Shown here one piece after another: positions 20,622 to 31,051 of a DNA stretch of 64,000 bases (the stretch's first letter is position 1; each line of letters begins with the position of its first letter). Position numbers and translations under genes: made by a program. The notes beneath the pieces were generated by a model. The model was not told where the DNA came from, did no database searches, and worked only from the letters and a program-made list of their open reading frames with translations. The stretch comes from Areca catechu (taxonomy: Eukaryota; Streptophyta; Magnoliopsida; Arecales; Arecaceae), in contig CM038047.1 of NCBI GenBank assembly GCA_021397845.1, positions 123,982,112 to 124,046,111 on the forward strand, read 5' to 3'.

Positions 20622-21297
20622 GCTTCTCTTTCCTTCTCCCTCTCCAGAAGACTGTTTCCCCCTCCTCTCTTTCTTCTTTGATTCCTTTACAGAGCCTAGG
20701 CTCTGTCGAATCTCAGAACAGAAGGAGAGTCAGAGAGAGAAACTCTCCGACGGTAAAGGAAGAAGGCGCCCCCTTTTTCCTTCTTTCTTACATTAAGACA
20801 ACTTTGTCTTAATTTTCTTCTCCCTCCAAGACAAGCCTTGTCTCACTTTAGGACAAGGGCTTATTCTTAAGACAAGAGTGTCTTAAGGGGCCAAAGTTGC
20901 CAAAAAACTAGGAGAAGGGTAAGAGAGAAAGTTTTAGTCCCTGTTTGGCTAGAGGTGTCCTAGCCAATAGCCCATATATCAAGTTCTTGGGGTAGAACTT
21001 GATTGGAAGGAACCCAATTGAGGAGTCACTGTCTTGATCATCTGCCCGTGTGGATCACCATCGGAGGGCGGACAAGTGGACGCCTGGTGTGTTCAAAAGG
21101 TTACTCCATTTGGAGTTTATTTCTACATCAGATTGGATATAGCGATCTGAGGTTAGTATCTAAACTATGTTTAAATTTGGACATGCATGTAGTCATAAGT
21201 TTTAATTGCTAATAAGGAGATTTTGGGATTAGGGTTCGGACCTGATTTCATAAAGTTTTTGAAATCCACACTTCCGCACTGGTCACCGAACCCAACA

Positions 21298-22450
21298 GTG
21301 GTATCAGAGCCATCCTTATTAGGATTAAAACTTATGAAGTTCAATTCATGATGTAGTATCATGTTAAAGTTTTTATATTCATGCACAGTGCATGTCTTTG
21401 ATTGAACATGAGTTTGATGATTGCCACCAGTTAGGGTTTTCCACTGAAACCCTAATTGTCTTAGAGATATGATTAGCCCTGGAGCCATCATACTGAAATA
21501 AGGTTGCCCTGGCATAATGGTGTATCCATTATGTGGTAAATGGTTGTCCTAGTATGATGGCACACATTTCACATATTTGCTTAGTTTAAAGCATGTATTA
21601 ATATATGTGATAGCTTTTAATTGAATGTGCTGGCATTGCATGAACCCCTCTTAAATTATATTAAGTGGTAGTATAGTTAACCGATAAGCATTATTAGTCA
21701 TGATGGATAATTAGTCATTTCGGTGTCTAGAAAGGTGGTTCTGGGAAGGTAAAGGGAATCGTGGTTTTTAATTGGTTCCGTTGACTGACCTGGCCAATTT
21801 TAAATTGGTGTCTAGGAAAGCAACGGGGGACCCCCACATCTCTTCCACTAGCCTGGCCGATCTGATTGATTTAATTCTTGACTAACATGCTTGGTGTTAA
21901 AATACTATTATTGGCCTTCCTTCATGATAGGTCATCATTGTGTTATGATCTATACTAGGTTTGTTGTGTACACACAAGACCTAATATGGTGACTAACACA
22001 ATTTTGGCCTAATACAATTATTTGTTTATGGCATGATTTAAAGTAATATTTTGTTGTGAACACACAAGGGTATTACTATTAAAGTCATGACTATATGGCT
22101 ATGAAGGGTCTTACTTAACTAAATATTATAGTTTGTTGTGTATACACAAGGCTATTAATATTTTAGAGGCCGAGATAAGTTGAGAATTGTACAGGTTACA
22201 ATTGGAAAGAGTTTTCCTACCTATGAACTTATATAAGATTTGTTGTGTACACACAAGGTCTTTTATGAGGGATTGGGATCTCAACCCCACTAAGAAAGAT
22301 CAATTAAGGTTTTCTCGATCATCGTATGGAGGGTTATGATGCTCGATAAAATAGTGGGAGACATAATTAAATTAAAGTCCTAATTTAATTATGTGTTGTC
22401 ATTTCATGGTTGTTTGCTTATGTTTTCGTTCTTTGTTTAAATGTAGATAA
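21298..22450 (+). other. Primer-binding site and untranslated leader of copia E
   Basis: TGGTATCAGAGCC begins at 21299, complementary to the 3' end of initiator Met tRNA. The 1.15-kb leader has no coding signal but carries four copies of TTTGTTGTGTACACACAAG at 21960-21978, 22050-22068, 22132-22150 and 22239-22257 (two are slightly altered). Their inner part, TTGTGTACACAA, is palindromic. Confidence 0.8.
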
Positions 22451-25400
22451 ATGGCCTCTTCACTCTCACTCCGTAGTATTTTAGATGCCAACAAATTGAC
22501 TGGGCCGAATTATGTTGATTGGCTGAGAAATTTGAAATAGTACTCAGTCAAGAAAGAATTTCCTATATTCTTGATACCCCGATTTTGGAACCACCAAGGG
22601 AAGATGCCTCGCAAGAGGAGAAGACCACATATAATATGTGGCAAAATGACTCACTTACTGTCAAATGTGTTATGCTTGCCTCTATGACTAACGAGTTACA
22701 GAGGCAGCATGATAGCATGGATACTAACTCCATACTGCTAAATTTAAAAGAGCTTTATGGAGAACACAGTAGAACTGCTAGATATGAAATATCTAAGCAG
22801 TTGTTCCGTGCAAGGATGACAGAAGGTACATCAGTACAAGACCATGTATTAAAGATAATTGATCTAATCACTCGATTAGGTCAATTAGGTTTTGTAATGG
22901 ATGGGGAGTTGAATCAAGACTTGATCTTGCAATCACTCCCAGAGTCATTTTCACAGTTTGTTCTTAATTACCATATGAACAAACTTAATTCTTCCTTGCC
23001 TGAGCTGTTGAATATGTTGAAAACAGCAGAGAGCCATGTAAAGAAAAATAAGGCTCCAGTTCTTCTTGTGGATAAGAAGAAGACAGGCAAAAGGGGTTCC
23101 AATAAGAGGATGAATCCCAAAGGGGGCATTAAGAAGAAGAAAGGAAAGAAGGCCTCCGGACAGATGACCTGCTTTCATTGTGGCAAGCCGGGTCATTGGA
23201 AAAGAAACTGCAAGGTTTACCTTGCAAGTTTGAAGCCTGGTGCATCAGAGGCACCAAAAGGTATGAAAGAAGTTCATACTATTTTGTCATTGGATTCTTC
23301 CATTTCAAATACTTGGGTGTTGGATACCGCCTGTGGTCATAACATCTGCAAATCATTGCAGGGACTTCAGGGGCTTAAAGTATTGAAGGAAGGTAACTTT
23401 GAGCTCTACGGTGCTGGAGGGGACCCCATCCAAGCAGAAGCTGTAGGGACTTATGTTTTGAAGTTACCTTCAGGGAAGATCTTGGAGCTAAGGAATTGTT
23501 ACTATATGCCAAAAATCATTAGAAATATCATATCTGTACCCTTGTTACTTAAACAAGGATATACTATGAATGTAATGAGCAGTGGCTGCTCAATTTCTTT
23601 ATCTAATGAAATTATATGTTATGGCATATTCTGCAATGGTCTCTTAACTCTTTCCACTAATGACAATGTTTTTCATGTTTCTAACAAACGGAAAAGAGAT
23701 GATGTTAACAATACCTTACTTTGGCATTGTCGACTTGGACATATTAGTGAGACTAGGATTAACAAGTTGTACAAAGAAAATTTCTTTGATCCTTATGACT
23801 ATGAGTCATTAGGAACTTGTGAATCATGTCTCATAGGTAAGATGACCAAGACTCCATTTAGTGGACATGGAGAAAGGACAAAAGAGTTATTAGGACTCAT
23901 ACACACAGATGTATGTGGGCCTATGACAACTCAAGCCTATGGTGGATACTCATACTTCATCACATTTACTGATGATTTTTCAAGGTATGGATTTGTGTAT
24001 CTAATGAAACATAAGTCCGATGCTTTTGAAAAATTCTTAGAGTATCAAAGTATGGTAGAGAAACAACAGGAAAAAGTATAAAGATCCTCCGATCAGATAG
24101 AGGAGGTGAATACTTATCCACTGAGTTTCTTGATCACCTTAAAGATAAGGGGATCATCTCTGAATGGACTCCTCCTTACACACCACAATTAAATGGTGTT
24201 GCTGAAAGGAGGAATCGTACTTTATTGGATATGGTACGGTCCATGATGTGCTTCACGGAGTTACCTTTTTCTTTCTGGGGATATGCTTTGGAAACAGCAA
24301 CTCATATCTTGAATAGAGTACCATCTAAAACTGTCTCTAGCACTCCATATGAATTATGGAGAAGTAAGAAACCCAATCTTAAGTATATTAAGATATGGGG
24401 ATGTCCAGCCTATGTAAAAGGAATTTTGGACATAAACTAGATGCTAGAGCAGACAAATGTCTATTTATCGGATATCCTAGAGATAGTATAGGATATGTGT
24501 TCTACCACCCTACTGAACAAAAGGTTTGGTCAGTAGGCATGCCACTTTTATGGAAAAGGAATTTATCCTACAAAAGGGCACTGGTAGAAATATCGAACTT
24601 AATGAGATTCAACAAATAGACACTTCTCAGTCAAGTAACAACATAGTTAATATAGAACCTGAACACACTCCTATCCGTAGGTCTGATAGGGTGCGACAGG
24701 CACCTGAGAGGTATGGGTTCATAATTGAAAATAATGAAGCCCAAATCATTCAAAATGATGAGCCTCTAACCTATACGGAAGCAGTCATGAGTAGAGACTC
24801 AGACAAATGGCTGGAAGCCATGAGATCCGAGATGGACTCCATGTATGTCAACCAAGTATGGTCTTTGGTTGATGCACCAGAGGGTATTAACCCTATTGGG
24901 TGTAAATGGGTCTATAAAAGGAAGATTGGGGCAGATGGCCAAGTTGAAACTTATAAAGCCAGATTGGTGGCTAAGGGTTTCAGACAAAAACAGGGAATAG
25001 ATTATGATGAAACATTTTCCCCTGTTGCCATGCTCAAATCTATTCGGATTATGCTTGCTATAGCAGCATATCATGATTATGAGATCTGGCAAATGGATGT
25101 AAAAACTGCATTCCTCAATGGTTTCCTTGAGGAAGAGGTTTATATGTCACAACCAGAAGGTTTTGTCTTGGAGACTAAACCTAATCAGGTATGTAGGCTA
25201 AAGAAATCCATTTATGGATTAAAGCAAGCATCCAGGAGTTGGAACATCCGATTTGATAAAACAGTCAAAGAATTTGATTTTTTCAAAAATGAGGATGAAC
25301 CTTGTGTGTACAAGAAGACTAGTGGGAGTGCCATAGTTTTCTTAGTTCTATATGTTGATGATATACTTATTATTGGGAATGATATCCCAATGTTACAATC

Positions 25401-26337
25401 AGTCAAAGTGTGGTTATCGAAACAGTTTTCCATGAAAGACTTGGGAGAAGCATCCTATATACTGGGTATAAAGATCTATAGAGATAGATCAAGAAGGATG
25501 CTTGGCTTGTCCCAGTCTAGGTACATTGACCAGGTGCTAAAGAGATTTAGCATGGAGGAAAGTAAAAGAGGTTACTTACCTATTGGTCATGGCATACGTC
25601 TTTCTAAGAGGATGTCTCCTAAGACACCTGAAGAAAGAAATAGAATGAGTTCTATACCTTATGCTTCGGCTATAGGGTCGATTATGTATGCTATGTTATG
25701 TACTAGGCCTGATGTGGCATATGCCTTGGGTGTAGCCAGTAGATTTCAGGCTGATCCAGGAGAGGATCACTGGAAGGCTGTGAAAAATATTCTTAAGTAC
25801 CTGAGAAGGACTAAGGATATTTTTCTTATATACGGAGGATCTGATCTTAAACTAGAAGCCTATTCAGACTCTAGTTTTCAATCAGACCCAGATGATAGTA
25901 AATCCATTTCAGGGTATGTCTTTACCTTGAATGGTGGAGCAGTAAGTTGGAAGAGCACTAAACAGCAGACTGTAGCTGACTCAACTACCGAGGCAGAGTA
26001 CATAGCTGTCAGTGAAGCCGCCAAGGAAGCTGTCTGGATGAAGAAATTCATCACAGAGTTGGGAGTAGTTCCTGAGATTGAGACACCGGTGCCACTCTAT
26101 TGTGATAACACTGGAGCAGTTGCTCAAGCTAAGGAACCGAGAGCCCATCACAAGTCCAAGCACATTCTGAGACGCTTCCATCTTGTCCGAGAGATAATCG
26201 AAAGACAAGAAGTCTGCATCAATAGAGTAGATACAAAGAACAACATAGCAGACCCGTTCACTAAGGCTCTACCACAGCGGGAGTTTGATCGCCACCTCGA
26301 TTGTATGGGGTTAAAGAATAAGAGCGATTGGCTTTAG
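22451..26337 (+). pseudogene. Gag-pol polyprotein of copia E, four frameshifts
   Basis: The ATG at 22451 starts MASSLSLRSILDANKLTGPN. The capsid region is followed by a zinc knuckle (CFHCGKPGHWKRNC, about 23170-23211), protease WVLDTACGHN (23314-23343), the GAG-pre-integrase LLWHCRLGHI, and the integrase core with HTDVCGPM and TFTDDFSRYG and, later, GVAERRNRTL. RT has WVYKRKIGADGQVETYKARL and YVDDILII (about 25349), and RNase H has EAYSDSSFQSD and ADSTTEAEYIAV, ending KNKSDWL at 26337. The frame changes near 22537, 24066, 24417 and 24524, each time as if one base were missing, and no other stops interrupt it. Either the copy is only just disabled or the shifts are sequence errors. Confidence 0.9.
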
Positions 26338-26340
26338 TGC

Positions 26341-26351
26341 AAGTGGGAGAT
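26341..26351 (+). other. Polypurine tract of copia E
   Basis: AAGTGGGAGAT directly precedes the 3' LTR, as expected for plus-strand priming. Confidence 0.8.
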
Positions 26352-28794
26352 TGAAAGGATTATGCCCTATAAGCCAATATCTGTATCTCCCAGACCATTG
26401 TAAATTGACAAATTAATAAAGGCAATAATTTTTTTATCATTCGCTGTGTCATTATATGATGAACCCCATAGATTAGGGCTATGGTTGTAGGGCTATGATG
26501 AGATCATACCAGTGAGATCTAAGGCCTTAAAACCCTAATCTAGAATATTCCTAGTCATAGGAACCCTGAGTTGGGGATCAGGGTTTCCGGTAAGACTGGC
26601 ACATCCTATGTATGCTGAAAAGGGTGACTGCTCTCACAGTCATTTGTGTAGGACACTAATACAAGGATGTGGGTGCTCATTAGTGAATGAGTCCACTGAA
26701 TAGATCCAGTTTGAGAACATCTAATGGAGCCTTAGCTGCATGTCAATAGATGTTTCACATAGTGGGAGTTGTACAAGTAGTCCTATGACCTGAGACTGCC
26801 ATAATACCTTATGTACATGAACCCATGCTTTGGTTCAATCTCAATCATGACACTGGGTCATGCACGAGGTTGATGCTGGGTATGGTGAATTGTATATGAA
26901 GGTAATGAGTAGGTCAACAAGGAATTGATCACTCCTAGTAGGAGGAGATTGCATCCAGCCAAATTAGGTCAGATGATGATTCAGGAAATCTTTGATCAAA
27001 GTACAGATATTAGAAATGATTTCTAATATCGAATTAATTGAATCATTAGTGTATGACTGAGCTGGAATGAGTATAAACTGGATTTGACATGATTCCATAT
27101 CCATAGTTATATTCGGGATGCAAGATGATTGAAGGATCGAATTGTACGGGAACTTTCCACTGAAGGGTAGTTTTGGAATTACACCAGAATTTCCATATCT
27201 TCCGGTAGACATGACACGTTGCTAGACGTCAATCTTGTCTTGTGGGTTGATCAAATTAAATGGTTTAATTGGATCACTAATTAGGAGGAGTCCTAATTGA
27301 CTGACTCGAGTTAGCTCGATTTGACCTAAATCGATTAGAATGAGTTCTGATCAGATTAGGTCAACTTGCACTCGGACCCACTGCTGGCTAAGTATGGAAC
27401 CCAATGGGTCACACACTTAGGACAGATAATCAAGGATTTAATTTGGAATTAAATCTCGTTTGCAGATGAACACACTAGCATGTGTTGCAAACCATGACTT
27501 CTACTTGAATCGGATTCGAGTTAGGGTTCCGATTTGGTCTTTTTTAGATCCAAATTCATTCCGGTTTGAATCTAATTGAAGATTTAAAACGTTGGGCTAA
27601 CAATAGGCTAGCAATTGGGCTAACCTAAGAGGCTAAACCCCTTTCCCACATCGCCTAAAACCCCTCCCCCTCTCTTCCCACGCGCGCGCGCAAGGAGAAG
27701 AGTCCACACGCGCGTGGACTCTCTCCAAATCACGTTTTTGCGTGAAAAGAAAGAAGGGAACGGCGTCTTTTGGCTGATGAGGCGTGGATCAGAGTCCACC
27801 TAGGCGTGGACTCTTCAAAATGGGAATTACGGTGAAAAGAAAGAAAAAAACTCCGAAGGGGCGCGACTCTTTTCTCTGCGCGCGCCCTTCTGAGTTTTTT
27901 CTCGATCCCTCTTCGCGTCTGTCCATCCCAAAGGCCGTGAGATTAATCCCAAAGGCCGTGAGATTAATCCCAAGGGCCGTGAGATTAAGAGAGAAGACTG
28001 AGAAGGGAGAGAGGGGCGTGAGAGGATTTTTCAGAAGGAGAAGGCGCCTCTCTGTCGCCTATTTAAGAAGAAGGCTTCACCGTAAAAAATCCATTCCAGA
28101 TTTTCTACGGCGAAGCCTTGCTTCTCTTTCCTTCTCCCTCTCCAGAAGACTGTTTCCCCCTCTCTCTCTTTCTTCTTTGATTCCTTTACAGAGCCTAGGC
28201 TCTGTCGAATCTCAGAACAGAAGGAGAGTCAGAGAGAGAACTCTCCGACGGTAAAGGAAGAAGGCGCCCCCTTTTTCCTTCTTTCTTACATTAAGACAAC
28301 TTTGTCTTAATTTTCTTCTCCCTCCAAGACAAGCCTTGTCTCACTTTAGGACAAGGGCTTATTCTTAAGACAAGAGTGTCTTAAGGGGCCAAAGTTGCCA
28401 AAAACTAGGAGAAGGGTAAGAGAGAAAGTTTTTAGTCCCTGTTTGGCTAGAGGTGTCCTAGCCAATAGCCCATATATCAAGTTCTTGGGGTAGAACTTGA
28501 TTGGAAGGAACCCAATTGAGGAGTCACTGTCTTGATCATCTGCCCGTGTGGATCACCATCGGAGGGCGGACAAGTGGACGCCTGGTGTGTTCAAAAGGTT
28601 ACTCCATTTGGAGTTTATTTCTACATCAGATTGGATATAGCGATCTGAGGTTAGTATCTAAACTATGTTTAAATTTGGACATGCATGTAGTCATAAGTTT
28701 TAATTGCTAATAAGGAGATTTTGGGATTAGGTTCGGACCTGATTTCATAAAGTTTTTGAAATCCACACTTCCGCACTGGTCACCGAACCCAACA
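26352..28794 (+). repeat. 3' LTR of copia E (2443 bp)
   Basis: It is almost identical to 18854-21297 and has the same TGAAAGG start, CCAACA end, 21-bp triple repeat, TATA-like box and hairpin. Differences seen include one substitution near 26934 (ACTCCTAG versus ACTCATAG) and single-base length changes such as CCGGTAGAC versus CCGGGTAGAC. Confidence 0.95.
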
Positions 28795-28799
28795 CTTCT

Positions 28800-28922
28800 C
28801 CACCATTATCATAGAGGCTGTGATCCCTGAACCGACGGGAGGATGCTGGCTGGAGGCCCGTTTGACGGAGGAGCCTGCTGTTCCTGACTCGTAGATGCAT
28901 TCTTATTTTTCCCTTTCACCAT
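28800..28922 (-). pseudogene. Tat-B gag N-terminus, separated by copia E
   Basis: The minus-strand ATG at 28922 opens a short polar N-terminus beginning MVKGKNKNAS. It runs into the CTTCT target duplication at 28799 and resumes at 18853 on the other side of element E. A frameshift and stop occur before the insertion point, so gag was already broken or has decayed since. Confidence 0.55.
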
Positions 28923-28971
28923 TCTTGCTCATCTGAAACTCTCCTTCAAAATAGAGGAATCAAACTTGGAA

Positions 28972-28988
28972 CCCCTACTGGTGCGCCA
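28972..28988 (-). other. Primer-binding site of Tat-B
   Basis: Read on the minus strand the site is TGGCGCACCAGTAGGGG, three bases from the LTR end at 28992. Gypsy elements of the Tat/Athila group have TGGCGC-type sites. I do not assign the tRNA. Confidence 0.65.
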
Positions 28989-28991
28989 ATC

Positions 28992-30150
28992 TGTTGATGC
29001 TGAACCTTTGTTGACCGGATGGAGTAGTTCTTCCGCTGGATCGCCATGAGCCAGAACCTGCAAAAGAATCCCTGACCAGAGTTTTTCCAGCGGGGGACAC
29101 TCCGATGCATAAGTCAGAAAGAGCTCAAGCAACAGCATAATTGAGAGTTTTGAAAGTAGAGTGGGAAAAGAGAAATTTGAAAAATGCCAGGAAAAAGAGA
29201 GAGCCAAAAAGAATCCCCTGAGTATCCCCTCTTACCAGTATTTATAGGCTCCATCGTAACTACTTACAGTTATGTGGGTTGGCAAACATAACCACTTCAT
29301 AACTGTAAGTAGTGGCTGTCGAAAAAGCCATTACACTCGGAGGTTATACAATCTGAGATTATGGACCATGTGGGTGTTGCAACAATCCAAACATATTTTA
29401 ACTGTTTGTCCAAGATACCCACATGCCAAAGAATCCTCCTTGTTTAAGCATAGATCCGAAGTGAACTTTACATTTTCTTTAGTAGCGCTCCTGAAGGAAA
29501 TGTTTGCTTCGCACTTCAGATACTTCTGGATGTAACAAAAGTAAACTTATAGCTTTCGAATTATATTGAAGAAATGAAGTTGAAGATATTCGCCTGGGAG
29601 GTCAAGCCTTCGGATCAAGGTAATTGTACGAAGCCGAAGACATAGAGTAAATAAACCTGACTTAAAATCATAGAAAAGGGTGTTAGGCTAAGTCTTCGGA
29701 CTAAGATAATAATACGAAGCCGAAGACTCGGAGTTAACAATATCTTTTGGAACAGAGCCATAGACATTAAGCATTGTCTTTGGATCGAGATAATAATATG
29801 AAGCCGAAGACCTAGAGTTACGAATATCTTTCGGAATAAAGCCATAGACATTAAGCATGGTCTTCGGATCGAGATAATAATATAAAGCCGAAGATCCAGA
29901 GTTAACAAAATCTTTCAGAACAAAGCCATAGACATTAAGCACGGTCTTCGGACTGAGATAATGATACGAAGCCAAAGACCTAGTGAAGACAAAAACCATA
30001 GGCCAAGTCTTCGGACCAAAGTTATAATTCGAAGCCGAAGACCCTTTCCTTTGCCAACTGATTTGACCAATAAACCAAAAAAAAGAAATTAAAATTGATC
30101 TAGAAAATGGTTCGATAATTAATTGAAATAAAAATCAAGATATCATAACA
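28992..30150 (-). repeat. 5' LTR of Tat-B
   Basis: The unit spans 1159 bp from TGTTGATGC to ATATCATAACA on the plus strand, flanked inside by the primer site. It contains 83-bp tandem units with GAAGCCGAAGA cores (29620-30050) and aligns with 13267-14444. Confidence 0.85.
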
Positions 30151-30850
30151 CGATAGAACAGTTCCATTAACTATTCCAGGAGAGAGAAAACAAGTCAAGT
30201 GACATGACTTAATAATATAGAATAGGGAATAAAACACATGACAAAATGCTTGGCTTATGCTTCTCTGAGTGCAGGACTCGCTCACCTTCTTGTACCATGC
30301 TACCTATAAGCTATAGAAATGAGACCGTATAGTGATGAATACCATAGCTGTTCGCTAGCTACATATACAGAGCTTGTATATATTATATGTCTTTATGATT
30401 AAAAAGTAAATTCTTGTGGGTGGAGCTCTCATGTATTCACCTAACTTTTTCCTTTCCACTATAAAAATATTTGCTTTCGAAGATTTCACAAACAATTACT
30501 CAGTGTTTTGTTCCAAGTCTTATGTGTGCTTATATTTTGTTTTGGTAAATTTGCTTCAGGTTGCATGAAAATTACGGAGAGAAAAGTAAGTAGAAAAGGA
30601 GGCCCACCACTGCAGACAGTATTAGGAGGTGGGATTATAATTTTTTTACATAGAAGTAGGTGGAATTATAATTATAGCTATCAAACAGATGACCTCCAAG
30701 TAAGGTGATGGAGGCCCACCACAACTCAAGGGTGAAATCAAATGCCCTCCGTGGAATAAACAAAATGTTAGTAATTTTACATCAATATATTCAACATTCC
30801 ATATAAAATATATTAATCATCCTTGAAGCCTCTTGCATGTCAGTTTCTAT
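30151..30850. other. Non-coding flank, second half duplicated at 37634
   Basis: No gene is evident. From about 30284 the sequence is repeated at 37634 (ACCTATAAGCTA, then TTCGCTAGCTACATATACAG), so the stretch belongs to a longer direct duplication. The part before 30284 is unique in the window. Confidence 0.6.
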
Positions 30851-31051
30851 CACTACAATGGAATGGGGCTATGCTAACAGAATTTTCCCGATGCTAGGAG
30901 ATAGTGTTGTTAAAATCGCGCCACCTCCTAACGCTTTTCAAAAGCATCGGCATAAAATACATTTTAATGATGCTTTAAAGTGCCGGGAGCTTCTTATGCG
31001 CCATCTCCCGGCACTTTTCAAAACTGCAGGCAAAAAACGGTATTAATGACG
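30851..31051. mobile_element. CACTA-type DNA transposon end fragment
   Basis: CACTACAATGG at 30851 looks like a CACTA-superfamily terminus. It is followed by subterminal inverted motifs typical of that group: CGCTTTTCAAAAGCATCGG, then TGCTTTAAAGTGCCGGGAGC and TCCCGGCACTTTTCAAAACTG. The other end is missing because LTR C starts at 31052. No transposase is visible. A second copy of the end is at 38202. Confidence 0.6.

Larger units (their letters stand above)
18854..21297 (+). repeat. 5' LTR of copia E (2444 bp)
   Basis: It contains a CG dinucleotide run (about 20189-20199), three copies of a 21-bp CCCAAAGGCCGTGAGATTAAT unit (about 20428-20492), a TATTTAAG box at 20562-20569, a hairpin at 20573-20621, and several AAGACAAG/CTTGTCTT palindromes (20785-20895). 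The box and hairpin mark the likely transcription start and the beginning of the transcript leader. Confidence 0.95.
18854..28794 (+). mobile_element. Complete young Ty1/copia element E nested in Tat-B gag
   Basis: The 9.94-kb element has two near-identical LTRs (18854-21297 and 26352-28794), a Met-tRNA primer site, a gag-pol region, a polypurine tract and a perfect 5-bp target duplication, CTTCT (18849-18853 and 28795-28799). Both LTRs start TGAAAGG and end CCAACA. About 20 differences are visible over 2.44 kb, mostly one-base length changes in homopolymers. This is the youngest insertion in the window. Gag-pol order (gag, protease, integrase, RT, RNase H) is that of copia. I do not assign a named lineage. 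Confidence 0.95.
13267..30150 (-). mobile_element. Tat-like Ty3/gypsy element Tat-B, internally deleted and carrying nested copia E
   Basis: On the minus strand the order is 5' LTR (28992-30150), primer site, gag (split by copia element E), protease, RNase H, an internal LTR fragment, the antisense extra gene region, polypurine tract and 3' LTR (13267-14444). The RT core and all of integrase are missing. Five-base flanks (CAATG left, CGATA right) do not match, so target duplication is not evident. An end may be altered, or the locus may combine two copies of the family. Confidence 0.7.

Noticed and set aside
21003..21212. A 69-residue ORF, identical at 28501-28710
   Set aside because: Both copies are the same part of the two LTRs of copia E. 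Identity comes from LTR duplication, and there is no family match.
27784..28254. A 156-residue basic ORF
   Set aside because: It lies in the 3' LTR, and the same place in the 5' LTR is frameshifted by small length differences. Its composition reflects CT- and GA-rich repeats, not a protein family.
13262..30155. Target duplication for Tat-B
   Set aside because: Left flank CAATG and right flank CGATA do not match, and the outer LTR dinucleotide is mutated. No duplication can be claimed.
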